A DNA stretch of 64,000 nucleotides from Bacteroides sp. GTDB taxonomy: Bacteria > Bacteroidota > Bacteroidia > Bacteroidales > Bacteroidaceae. The notes under the pieces were generated by a model, which ran no database searches, was not told the origin of the DNA, and saw only the letters and a list, made by a program, of their open reading frames with translations. The DNA lies in contig DXWV01000030.1 of the NCBI GenBank assembly GCA_019416685.1, positions 996 through 64,995 of the forward strand. Reading direction: 5' to 3'. Below are positions 45,835-54,327 of this stretch, one piece after another; the first letter of the stretch is position 1, and the number at the start of each line of letters is the position of its first letter. Made by a program: the position numbers and the translations under genes.

Positions 45835-47322
45835 ATGAAAGATTGGAGATTTATTGTTTGTAGTTTACTGTTCGTATCGATTGCCGGCTTGCCATCTGCT
45901 TATGCCGGCAACACATGGACAGGTGAAAGGAACCGGATTGTCGTGTTGGCTCGTTTCCTTGATGATCCGGATTTTGATAACCCAGGTAGTTATTATGAAG
46001 AGTTTTTCAATGGCACCGGAGAGATGTCAGTACAGTCTTATATACGAGTTGTATCGAATGGTAAACTGAAAGTGAATTCATCTATTTTTCCTGTACCCGG
46101 TCAAAATGTGTCAGAACACTCTTACGAGTTGAAGTATTGTTTCTATTGTTATGACAGTACTTGGGCGAAGAGCTTCCCGGAATGTAAGGGAAAGGATATC
46201 AGTGCAGGGCTTGCCGATGTCTCCATTGGTTTTATTATAAAAGAACTTGCCGGAAAAATAGCAACGAAGATTGACGGAAATATATATGATAAAGATGCCG
46301 ACGGATATATTGACGATTTCGTAATTGTTTTGCGGGGAGATGGCCGAGGGATGGATAAAGGAGTTCATTCTCCTCAGACCGGAGAACTTTCTGACCGTTA
46401 TATTGATGCAAATGGTGATATTGAACTGGGTGGAAAGAAAATCAGGAACTATACGATTCTTTATGAGCGGAATTCTTTGGCTACCCATTGCCGTTATTTG
46501 CTGAATGAGTTGGGATTTCCCTATCTGTATCGTTCTCGTTCGGACTATCCTCGTCCCGTTGGTATGTGGGATGTAATGGATGGGCCCGGGTTAACTCTTC
46601 CTTTGGTGTATAACCGTTGGAAATACTCGGGTGGAGCATGGGCGGATGAAATTCCGGCAGTCAGGAGTCACGCTGCTTATACATTGAATTCTGCCGATAA
46701 ACCAACGCATAATGCCTATAAGATTCTTACTGACGACCCGAATGAATTCTTTGTTCTGGAATACCGTAATAATCAGCATGTTTATGAATACGATTTGCCG
46801 GAATCCGGACTACTGATCTATCGGGTTAATACTTCACAAAGCGGTTCTACAAATCAGATTCCGGAATTTTATGTATTCCGAAGAGATGGTGGACTTGATA
46901 AGGAGGGAGATTTGAATACGGCTTTGCTATCGGATGTAAATGGACGAGATAGGTTTGATGCAACTTCCAATCCATACCCATTCACCAGTAACGGTGACTT
47001 GGCCGATATTGTAATCTCAACGATTAAGATAGAGGATGAAACTCTGACTTTTACTACAGGGAATTTACCCAGTTCAATAGAGGAAGTGGCTTCTACGGAA
47101 CAATTAAAGCTCTATTATAATCCGGATACCAAACTATTGTCTGTGGCTGGCGATTGGGAAAATATCAGTATAAAAGGATTATCGGGAATGGAATTGTTAT
47201 CCGAACAAATACCATTGGGTAATGATTACCACTCTGTTAGTTTAAGAGGTTTGCCCAAAGGGGTTTATTTAATAGTTGTTCGCAAAGGCGGACACTATGA
47301 AACCCGAAAGATACTGCTTTAA
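45835..47322 (+). CDS. M6-metalloprotease-like protein with degenerate active site
   Basis: A 495-residue secreted protein (signal peptide to about LPSAYA). Overall it follows the M6 (immune-inhibitor-A-like) plan: RNRIVVLARFLDDPDF, EEFFNGTGEMSVQSYIRVVSNGKL, DADGYIDDFVIVLRG and NEFFVLEYRN. At the place of the zinc motif HExxH the sequence is His218-Cys-Arg-Tyr-Leu in ATHCRYLLNELGFPYLY. The catalytic Glu and second His are lost, while the following LGFPxLY is kept. It is therefore probably not a protease. The last 80 residues (KLYYNPDTKLLSVAGDW to YETRKILL) resemble a type IX secretion C-terminal domain. A glycoprotein- or glycan-binding role is inferred. It lies 16 bases after the GH92 gene. 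Confidence 0.78.
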   Translation: MKDWRFIVCSLLFVSIAGLPSAYAGNTWTGERNRIVVLARFLDDPDFDNPGSYYEEFFNGTGEMSVQSYIRVVSNGKLKVNSSIFPVPGQNVSEHSYELKYCFYCYDSTWAKSFPECKGKDISAGLADVSIGFIIKELAGKIATKIDGNIYDKDADGYIDDFVIVLRGDGRGMDKGVHSPQTGELSDRYIDANGDIELGGKKIRNYTILYERNSLATHCRYLLNELGFPYLYRSRSDYPRPVGMWDVMDGPGLTLPLVYNRWKYSGGAWADEIPAVRSHAAYTLNSADKPTHNAYKILTDDPNEFFVLEYRNNQHVYEYDLPESGLLIYRVNTSQSGSTNQIPEFYVFRRDGGLDKEGDLNTALLSDVNGRDRFDATSNPYPFTSNGDLADIVISTIKIEDETLTFTTGNLPSSIEEVASTEQLKLYYNPDTKLLSVAGDWENISIKGLSGMELLSEQIPLGNDYHSVSLRGLPKGVYLIVVRKGGHYETRKILL

Positions 47323-47613
47323 ACCTATAAGTTACATTAGATCGATGAATTATTAGAGTCGACACTTTGAAATAGAACTTAAATCTATTTAATGATTAAA
47401 TAATGCATTGTGCCTCATGAATATGAACTATTGCAGATGTTTTGTCACCTTAATGGCACGACTGCGTCAAGGGCTTGGCACAAACACAAATAAATGTTTT
47501 CTGATAAATTGAAGAGAGTATATTTCTTTTATCCGAAGTGTACATTAAATAGTGTGTGTACGAATAATCATATTAAATTAATAGTTTTCAAATCTCAAAA
47601 ATAAAGAGTAGTT
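47323..47613 (+). other. 291-bp intergenic gap before second GH92, no gene seen
   Basis: No convincing frame on either strand. TTGTGCC (47408-47414) and GGCACAA (47477-47483) form an inverted repeat that could fold in the transcript, with a second GGCAC at 47455. A lone AGTTACATTA at 47330-47339 resembles the operator half-site but has no 21-bp partner and no -7 box 31 bases on. A promoter for the next gene may lie here but is not evident. Confidence 0.45.
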
Positions 47614-50600
47614 ATGAGAAAGATAATTTCCTTTTGTTTGTTAATCTGCTTAGTCGTTTCTCCGGCTTCCGCCAAAGTAGTATGGACGATTGGCTTCGGA
47701 GATAATTCCGGAGCTGACTTGGCGATGGGACCTTCTGAATATAAAAAATTCCTGGCGAATGATTTCGGTTATGAAGATCGTTATTATCTGATCGGTACTT
47801 CGGCACCTAAAAAGGACTTTCCTTATGTGTTGCCCGGCCCCGATGATACATGGGGAGGAACGTGGCATACTTCTGGCTGGAGAACGCATGAAGTGAATAT
47901 TTTGTTTAATGTCGCTAAATTGCCAAAGAAAGGCGAATGTAAATTGGTCGTCGATCTGGTAGATGCAAATCCAACCCGATCGGTGGTGAAAGTAACGCTA
48001 AATTCAATAGAGAAAAAATTTGAAATAAAGGGTCACTCTAAAGAGGTACTTGACGGTGATACCAAAGGTGCTAAAGAACAACTATTGGAGTTTCCCATAA
48101 AAGTAGCCGACTTGAAAGAAGGAGGGAATACGGTTAAGATCTCAGTACTTGAGGGTGGCTGGATCGTGTTCGATCAAATCCGCCTGGAAGGGAATGGTGA
48201 TATTATATTGGGTGAAAATAGTGAGTTTGCTTTCTTACGTAATGTATCACCGGCTACGTATGAAATAGAACAACATGGAGTAAAACATCAACCTCTACTG
48301 GTGGATGTGGAGCATCTGAAGGGACAACCGAAATTGACCGTAAAACTCGACGGAACAGATGTCTTTACTACGCTACTGGATACCGCACGCTATATCTTTG
48401 AAGTTCCGATGCCCGCTGTTAAGAAAAGCAAACGGAGTGAATATCAGATTTCTGTGAATAATAAGTTGCTGCAGAAAGGTACAGTCATTCGTTCTCCACA
48501 AGTACTGCAAACATTTGCCGATTATGTAAATACGAAAATAGGTACGGCACATTCGCGCTGGATGATTGCTCCCGGCCCTTGGATGCCTTTTAGTCTGGTG
48601 AAGTTAAGTCCCGATAATCAAAATGGGGGGTGGCAAGCCGGTTATCAGCCTACATTCGAAACATTAGGTTGTTTCAGCCATATTCATGAATGGACAATGG
48701 GTGGACTTGGAATAATGCCTACAAATGGAAAACTCTTTACGCAAGTGGGCGATCAGTTCCGGCCGGAAGAGGGGTATCGTTCGCGCATTGACAAAAAGAG
48801 TGAAGAAGCTCCCTTAGGTTACTATAAGGTATTTCTTACCGATACAGAAATTTTGGCAGAAGTAACAGCTACGGAGCGAGCCGGTTTCCAGAAATATACT
48901 TTTCCTAAAGACCGGGACGGACGTGTAATGATAGACCTGCATATAGAGGCTGAATACGACTACAAGCTTTCGGATGTTGAAGTCAAGCAAGTAAGCGATA
49001 ATAGAATTGAGGGATATTGTCATCAATATTCTCCAGGGGTGTGGAGCAATGATGCCGATCAGGATTATGTGGTGAATTTTGTTATAGAGTTCGATGCCCC
49101 TATCAAGAAAGTGGGCGGATGGCAAAATGAGCAACTCATAGACTCTGATCGTATTTCCGGAAAAGATTTGAAAGATGCCGGTCTGTATGTAGAGTTCGAT
49201 ACACAAAAGTATCCGGTAGTCCAGCTCCGTACCGGCATTTCGTATGTCAGTGTGGACAATGCGTCCGACAATCTGCAAAAAGAGATTACTGACCGTTTTG
49301 ATTGGGATTTTCATGCTGTTGTACAGAATCAGAAAGAAGTATGGAATGACATACTGAACCGCTTGGCTATAACAACCAACGATCGTATCGAAAAGGTACG
49401 TTTCTATACAAATATGTACCGGGCACTTTGCCGTAATCTTTTTAGCGATATAAACGGTGAATGGATGTCCCTCGATGAAAAAGTACGTAAGTTTACTAAT
49501 CCGGATCATGCGGCTTTAGGATGCGATGCCTTTTGGAACTCATTTTGGAATTTGAATCCATTCTGGAACTTGGTGACTCCGGAATGGAGTTCAAAATGGG
49601 TAAACTCACAGTTGGCAATGTACGATTCGAACGGTTGGCTTGCCAAGGGCCCTGCCGGGATGGAGTATATTCCGGTAATGGTGGCCGAACACGAAATACC
49701 CCTGATTGTGGCAGCTTACCAAATGGGAATCCGTGATTTTGATTCGGAAAAAGCGTTTGAGGCTATGAAGAAAATGCAGACCACTCCTGCGACTCATGTT
49801 GCCGGAGGGTTTGCCGGGAATCGTGATTTGATTCCTTATCTCCAGTATAAATATGTCCCCATTGAGAAAGGGCGTTTCTCAAATACATTAGAGTACTCGT
49901 ATGACGACTGGACTGTTGGACAAATGGCCAAAGCATTGGGTAAATATACCGAGTATGATACTTTTAGCGAACGCGGCTCTTGGTGGAGAAACGCCATAAA
50001 TCCCCAAAATGGGTTTGCGCACATGCGTGATACTGCCGGCAATTTTATATCCGATTTCGATCCGTTCCAGTCAGGCCGTGATCATCATTATGTGGAAGGC
50101 AATTCCTGGCAGTTGACTTTTTTTGTTCCTCAGGATGTTCTGGGTCTGATAAATACTTTAGGTAAAAAGAACTTCGTTGATCGTCTCAACTGGGGTTTTG
50201 AAGCAAGCGAACCTTGGAGATACAATGCTCCCAACGATCAGTATTGGGATTATCCTGTAGTACAAGGCAACCAGCAATCTATGCATTTTGCTTTCTTATT
50301 TAATTGGGCAAATAAACCTTGGTTAACTCAGAAATGGTCTCGTTCCATTATCGATAACTATTACGGTTCCGGCATTGCTAATGCCTATTTGGGTGACGAG
50401 GACCAGGGACAGATGAGTTCTTGGTTTGTGATGGCTGCATTGGGGCTCTTTCAAACAGATGGAGGATGTCGCGTTGATCCTATTTACGAGATAACCAGTC
50501 CGCTTTATGAAAAAGTAGTAATCAACTTAGGTGAACGCTATAATCGCGGTAAAACGTTTACGATTGAAGCCAGAAATGCCTCCAGAAACAATAAATATAT

Positions 50601-50742
50601 TCAAAGTGCTACTTTAAACGGGAAGAAATTGCAGCAATTCTACTTTCCGGCCTCAGAACTATTAAAGGGGGGAGAGCTCATTCTGGATATGGGGGACAAA
50701 CCTAACACCTCTTGGGGAGTCATTGAACCTTGCGAAAAATAA
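47614..50742 (+). CDS. GH92 alpha-mannosidase with N-terminal beta-sandwich domain
   Basis: A 1042-residue secreted enzyme. After the signal (MRKIISFCLLICLVVSPASA) comes a domain of about 190 residues (KVVWTIGFGDNSGADLA, HEVNILFNVAKLPKKGE, VFDQIRLEG) that looks like domain III of family 4 polysaccharide lyases, probably carbohydrate-binding; then a linker to about 305. The GH92 part starts at FADYVNTKIGTAHSRWM and contains Glu684 in GMEYIPV, which aligns with the general acid, and GDEDQGQMSSWFVMAALG with the acidic cluster. It shares the unusual SRWM and HEWTMGG motifs with the first GH92, so the two are close paralogues. The added domain suggests a different position on the substrate. Confidence 0.88.
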   Translation: MRKIISFCLLICLVVSPASAKVVWTIGFGDNSGADLAMGPSEYKKFLANDFGYEDRYYLIGTSAPKKDFPYVLPGPDDTWGGTWHTSGWRTHEVNILFNVAKLPKKGECKLVVDLVDANPTRSVVKVTLNSIEKKFEIKGHSKEVLDGDTKGAKEQLLEFPIKVADLKEGGNTVKISVLEGGWIVFDQIRLEGNGDIILGENSEFAFLRNVSPATYEIEQHGVKHQPLLVDVEHLKGQPKLTVKLDGTDVFTTLLDTARYIFEVPMPAVKKSKRSEYQISVNNKLLQKGTVIRSPQVLQTFADYVNTKIGTAHSRWMIAPGPWMPFSLVKLSPDNQNGGWQAGYQPTFETLGCFSHIHEWTMGGLGIMPTNGKLFTQVGDQFRPEEGYRSRIDKKSEEAPLGYYKVFLTDTEILAEVTATERAGFQKYTFPKDRDGRVMIDLHIEAEYDYKLSDVEVKQVSDNRIEGYCHQYSPGVWSNDADQDYVVNFVIEFDAPIKKVGGWQNEQLIDSDRISGKDLKDAGLYVEFDTQKYPVVQLRTGISYVSVDNASDNLQKEITDRFDWDFHAVVQNQKEVWNDILNRLAITTNDRIEKVRFYTNMYRALCRNLFSDINGEWMSLDEKVRKFTNPDHAALGCDAFWNSFWNLNPFWNLVTPEWSSKWVNSQLAMYDSNGWLAKGPAGMEYIPVMVAEHEIPLIVAAYQMGIRDFDSEKAFEAMKKMQTTPATHVAGGFAGNRDLIPYLQYKYVPIEKGRFSNTLEYSYDDWTVGQMAKALGKYTEYDTFSERGSWWRNAINPQNGFAHMRDTAGNFISDFDPFQSGRDHHYVEGNSWQLTFFVPQDVLGLINTLGKKNFVDRLNWGFEASEPWRYNAPNDQYWDYPVVQGNQQSMHFAFLFNWANKPWLTQKWSRSIIDNYYGSGIANAYLGDEDQGQMSSWFVMAALGLFQTDGGCRVDPIYEITSPLYEKVVINLGERYNRGKTFTIEARNASRNNKYIQSATLNGKKLQQFYFPASELLKGGELILDMGDKPNTSWGVIEPCEK

Positions 50743-50794
50743 ACTTGATGGGCTAAATGCATGCTTTTATTTTGATGAATTTATCAATTAAAAA

Positions 50795-52771
50795 ATGAAT
50801 ATGAAGAATTTGATTTATATCTTGTTTGCTTTTTTCTGCTTGTTGCCGGTCGGTGCCGTTTGGGCTGAAAATGTGATTCCGTTTGTCAGCGTATCCGCCA
50901 GTAATTCGGATGGCATCATGCTTTCCGGCAATCTGGTGAACTACTCGGGAATGTCGGAGAAATCCTTGGATGCTATGCATGATAATGCTCCCGATGGTTC
51001 TACTATGTGGTGTAGTCGCTCGGGAGTGTTGGGAGATGTGAAGTTGACATTCGATTTGAAGAAATCTTATCGTTTACAAAATTTGTATATCTGGAATTTC
51101 AACCCACCGGACAATCTGAATAAAGGAGTGAAGAATATGCGGATAGAATATTCCGATGACTATGCCAACTGGACAGAGTTGGCTGCTCCTGAAGATCCTG
51201 GTTATACGCCTGATACAACTTATCCGTTTCAATTAGCCCAAGCTTCGGGCACAAACGGACTGAATGCCACCAATCTGAATGATGGAAAGAATACTCCGAT
51301 CAGACTATCGGGCATTCAAGCTCGTTATGTTCGCCTTCAAATATCTAAAACTATAGGGAATGGTAATTGGGGGGGCAATGCTTTCGGTTTAAGTGAAGTT
51401 TTGTTTACCACCGATGAGGCGGTCAGCGATGCCTTAAATGTTATAGTCGATTTCGGACAAGTAAATAATACTTGCGGTAATATGTTGTTCGGAGGATGTC
51501 AGAACCCTTCTTTACCTCATTCTCGGAAGATATTACCTCAATTAGTAGATGCCGGGTTTAACTGCATTCGTTGTGATATGTGGCTTGAGAACATTCTACC
51601 TTCCAACATTACCTATCAGGACTATCTGAATAATGTGAATGATGTGCAGAATCCGGATACATGGAACTTCTCGGATTTGGAAATGGCAGTTCGCGCCAAG
51701 AAGAGTGGGATGAAAGTGATGATGATTATTGCATACTGTCCGGGATGGTTGGCATATAACGGAACCAGCAAAGGTGTACCGATGGATATGGATGTTTATG
51801 CCGATATTGTTCGTAAAGTATATAGTCGTTACTATAAATATATAGACTGGGTAGAGGTATATAATGAGCCGGGCTATTTTATGACAATTGATAAGAGTCC
51901 CTATGCATCGGCAGGAACAGCTTTGGCAGATATTTATATGACTTGTGTAAAAGTGATAAGAGAGATTACCCCCGACATGCCAATAGGAGGAACTTCTGTT
52001 GTGACACATGGCGACGGAGGAGTAGGAGGTAATACGAATCGCGATTTCTTTGCCGACACACGTATCAATAAGGACAACTTCAATTTCTATTCTCACCATG
52101 TATATGGCGATTATGGTATTCCTACTGAACAAGAGACTGTGACAAGGGTAAAGGGACAGTTGGCGAAGTTCGGATACGGTGATTTACCTGTTTACTTCAC
52201 AGAATGGAGTACTTCCATCAACAACGCAGCGGATTCGGTGACGTATATCGGATCAAAATCACACCTGTTTGTCGGTAACTGCCTGGTGAACTGGATGCGC
52301 GATGGTCTGGCGGGAGCTATGCATTGGAACTATATGCAGGCCATTGCTGAAAACGGAACAACGGAACAGGGAATCGCATCAGATGCGCACGGGCTTTATG
52401 TATGGGATGTACGCAATAAAGAAGGTCGGCTACTTCCCAAGGCATATGTGTTTAGATTATTGTCGAAAACACTTGGACTTGGAATAGGCGAAAACCGGGT
52501 TGTAGAAACCGATTATACGGAAGTTGGGGAGTATTTGAATGCTGTCTCATTAATCAATAATGACGATGAGGCTTGTACGGTTATAGTTAATAAGTATAAG
52601 TTTCCTGTTAAGATTGCTCTCTCTTCGGAAGCGTACTATTCTAAAATTGAAAAATATACAGTGACTTATGTGGAACAAGGAATGGATTGTGAAGATATCG
52701 CTTTTTCCAATAAACAGAGTATCATAACACTTGCTCCAAACTCAGTAACTGGCATAAAATACATAAAATAA
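50795..52771 (+). CDS. Clan GH-A glycosidase (GH39-like) with F5/8-type C domain
   Basis: A 658-residue secreted protein (signal to about AVWA). Residues about 35-205 look like a discoidin/F5-8C or CBM32-type beta-sandwich (LQNLYIWNFNP, MRIEYSDDYANWTEL, ARYVRLQIS). A TIM barrel follows with acid/base Glu358 in VEVYNEPG and nucleophile Glu470 in YFTEWST, the geometry of retaining clan-A enzymes; a small C-terminal beta domain ends the protein. GH39 or a related family is the best guess, but activity cannot be named. It sits 52 bases after the GH92 gene. Only six bases separate its stop from the next operator. Confidence 0.7.
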   Translation: MNMKNLIYILFAFFCLLPVGAVWAENVIPFVSVSASNSDGIMLSGNLVNYSGMSEKSLDAMHDNAPDGSTMWCSRSGVLGDVKLTFDLKKSYRLQNLYIWNFNPPDNLNKGVKNMRIEYSDDYANWTELAAPEDPGYTPDTTYPFQLAQASGTNGLNATNLNDGKNTPIRLSGIQARYVRLQISKTIGNGNWGGNAFGLSEVLFTTDEAVSDALNVIVDFGQVNNTCGNMLFGGCQNPSLPHSRKILPQLVDAGFNCIRCDMWLENILPSNITYQDYLNNVNDVQNPDTWNFSDLEMAVRAKKSGMKVMMIIAYCPGWLAYNGTSKGVPMDMDVYADIVRKVYSRYYKYIDWVEVYNEPGYFMTIDKSPYASAGTALADIYMTCVKVIREITPDMPIGGTSVVTHGDGGVGGNTNRDFFADTRINKDNFNFYSHHVYGDYGIPTEQETVTRVKGQLAKFGYGDLPVYFTEWSTSINNAADSVTYIGSKSHLFVGNCLVNWMRDGLAGAMHWNYMQAIAENGTTEQGIASDAHGLYVWDVRNKEGRLLPKAYVFRLLSKTLGLGIGENRVVETDYTEVGEYLNAVSLINNDDEACTVIVNKYKFPVKIALSSEAYYSKIEKYTVTYVEQGMDCEDIAFSNKQSIITLAPNSVTGIKYIK

Positions 52772-52777
52772 GTAGGT

Positions 52778-52843
52778 TGTTACCAATTAGTGAGTGAATG
52801 TTACTGGCGTGAATCTCGCTTTTTGAACTCCTCGCTAACTTGC
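52778..52843 (+). promoter_or_regulatory. Inducible promoter with TGTTAC direct repeat, internal to PUL2
   Basis: TGTTAC at 52778-52783 and 52799-52804 (21-bp period), then TAACTTGC at 52836-52843, 31 bases after the second element. The -7 box is imperfect but the geometry equals that of the other sites. It splits the enzyme cluster and would drive the double beta-sandwich gene and possibly the GH2 gene. Confidence 0.65.
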
Positions 52844-52886
52844 GGTCGTTTTCAAAACAGATTGTATAACTTTAAATAACTTTATC

Positions 52887-54230
52887 ATGAAAAGGAAAAT
52901 TATTACTTTATGTGCGATGGTGTTTGCATTAGGTGTTAATGCACAAATTTCGACTCCTCTGTGGGAGGACTTTGAAGGTAGTTCTTTAGTATTAGAGAAT
53001 ATCTCTTACGAGGGAACGGGAGAAGAGAGGATAGGTGTTGAAGATAATCCTCAGAAGAACAGTATTAATAAATCGGATAAATGCTATGCTATTACTGCCA
53101 CCAGTCAGCATGATTGGTGGCATAAAGTAAATATGCTTCCAGCCGAAGGAGTGTATTTCAAACCAGCATCAGATAAACATGTTTATCTTCATTTTAAAGT
53201 GTATCGTACAAGAATTGGAGGTTCAAGTGAAATACATATATATGATGAAAGTGGTGTGAATCACTTGTTTCAATTACAGTTCAACAATACACAAATAAAT
53301 GTTTGGGAAGATATTGTGATTGATTTGTCGGAGCATTTGAAGAGTGCTAAAGGAATTGGGAAGATAATGATACAACCGGAGTTGCAATGGGGGGGGCCGG
53401 GTGCTGTTCCTGAAACGAAGTATTTGTTCGATGATTTCCAATTATTGGATACTTTCTATCCGGATGGAGCAAATATGCTTGAGATCACTGATATTGTGAA
53501 CTTTGATAATCCTGATATGACCTCTAAAAATCTATTGGATTGGGTTTTGTTTGACCCGAATGCTTCTTGTTCGATAGTAGATAATCCGGCTTCAGAGTCT
53601 GTTAACCTGACAAAGAAATCGTTGTGCTATAATAAGCCTGTTTCTGCTACATGGTGGCATGCTTTGCAATTACCGATTAATGGTTTTGTAAAGGCATCTT
53701 ATCCGAATACAAATCTTCACATTATGATGTATACGGGTGGGCAAACAGTCAGAGTAATTGTTAAAGATCATATGGGCAATCAGGCCAGATCTGAATATAT
53801 GCCTTATGATGCAAATGCTTGGGAAGATTTTGTTATGGATATATCTGAACTGAAAGGTGAATCAATTGCTGCTATCGAATTTTTGTTCGGGTTTAATGGT
53901 GAAGATAATTGGGATAATCCTGCTGGTAAGTTCTATATTGATGAAATCGTGTTGAATGATGAATTTGACGGACGCGAAGAAGTTGCCACTGGCTTGAAGA
54001 ATGTAAATGATACTGAAGCGGCAGTAACAATTTATTCGGTAGATGGGACTATTTATGCAAAAGGTAACGGTTTAAATAAGGTAAATGTATATTTGGTAGA
54101 CGGGATAGCGGTTAGCGAGAAAACCGGAGATATGAATGAAGCTTCTATTACATTGCCCCGTGGCATATATGTAGTGAAGGCACAGACTGCAAATGGTGAT
54201 GTGGTGACACAAAAAATTGTAAATGAATAA
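52887..54230 (+). CDS. Secreted double beta-sandwich protein of unknown function
   Basis: A 447-residue protein with a signal peptide (MKRKIITLCAMVFALGVNA). Two related domains follow: one (about 25-190) with CYAITATSQHDWWHKV, HVYLHFKVYR and WEDIVIDLSE, and one (about 200-355) with CYNKPVSATWWHALQL, NLHIMMYTGG and WEDFVMDISE. The matching WWH and WEDxVxDxSE motifs show an internal duplication. The fold looks like carbohydrate-binding modules; the paired Trp residues could stack on sugars. The last 75 residues (VTIYSVDGTIYAKG to VVTQKIVNE) resemble a T9SS-type C-terminal domain. A G8 tract lies in domain 1. It has its own operator promoter. Proposed role: secreted or surface glycan binding. 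Confidence 0.7.
   Translation: MKRKIITLCAMVFALGVNAQISTPLWEDFEGSSLVLENISYEGTGEERIGVEDNPQKNSINKSDKCYAITATSQHDWWHKVNMLPAEGVYFKPASDKHVYLHFKVYRTRIGGSSEIHIYDESGVNHLFQLQFNNTQINVWEDIVIDLSEHLKSAKGIGKIMIQPELQWGGPGAVPETKYLFDDFQLLDTFYPDGANMLEITDIVNFDNPDMTSKNLLDWVLFDPNASCSIVDNPASESVNLTKKSLCYNKPVSATWWHALQLPINGFVKASYPNTNLHIMMYTGGQTVRVIVKDHMGNQARSEYMPYDANAWEDFVMDISELKGESIAAIEFLFGFNGEDNWDNPAGKFYIDEIVLNDEFDGREEVATGLKNVNDTEAAVTIYSVDGTIYAKGNGLNKVNVYLVDGIAVSEKTGDMNEASITLPRGIYVVKAQTANGDVVTQKIVNE
53389..53396 (+). repeat. G8 homopolymer inside the double beta-sandwich gene
   Basis: Eight consecutive G bases coding Trp-Gly-Gly near residue 170, in frame here. It is a second slippage-prone tract in this locus; a slip would cut the protein after its first domain. 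Confidence 0.9.
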
Positions 54231-54254
54231 TATAGGTTAATCAATAGGTGTTAT

Positions 54255-54298
54255 ACTCCCTGACACATGAATATGGAAATGTTTATGTATCGGGGAGT
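54255..54298 (+). terminator. Hairpin between double beta-sandwich gene and GH2
   Basis: ACTCCC (54255-54260) pairs with GGGAGT (54293-54298), with further partial pairing inside (ACACAT with ATGTTT), and is followed by the T-rich TTATTGTTTGTTTC. It resembles a terminator or attenuator 24 bases after the stop codon and 30 bases before the GH2 ATG. Confidence 0.5.
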
Positions 54299-54327
54299 TA
54301 TTGTTTGTTTCTTAAATATAAGAGAGA

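Noticed and set aside
47330..47370. Possible sixth operator promoter before the second GH92
   Set aside because: Only one half-site-like GTTACAT exists, with no partner 21 bp away, and no TAnnTTTG box at 31 bases; ACACTTTG at 47362 is at the wrong distance and mismatched in both leading bases.
48814..49509. A 231-codon frame antisense to the second GH92
   Set aside because: Hydrophobic-looking but without signal, promoter or family resemblance; it lies wholly within a conserved catalytic domain gene.
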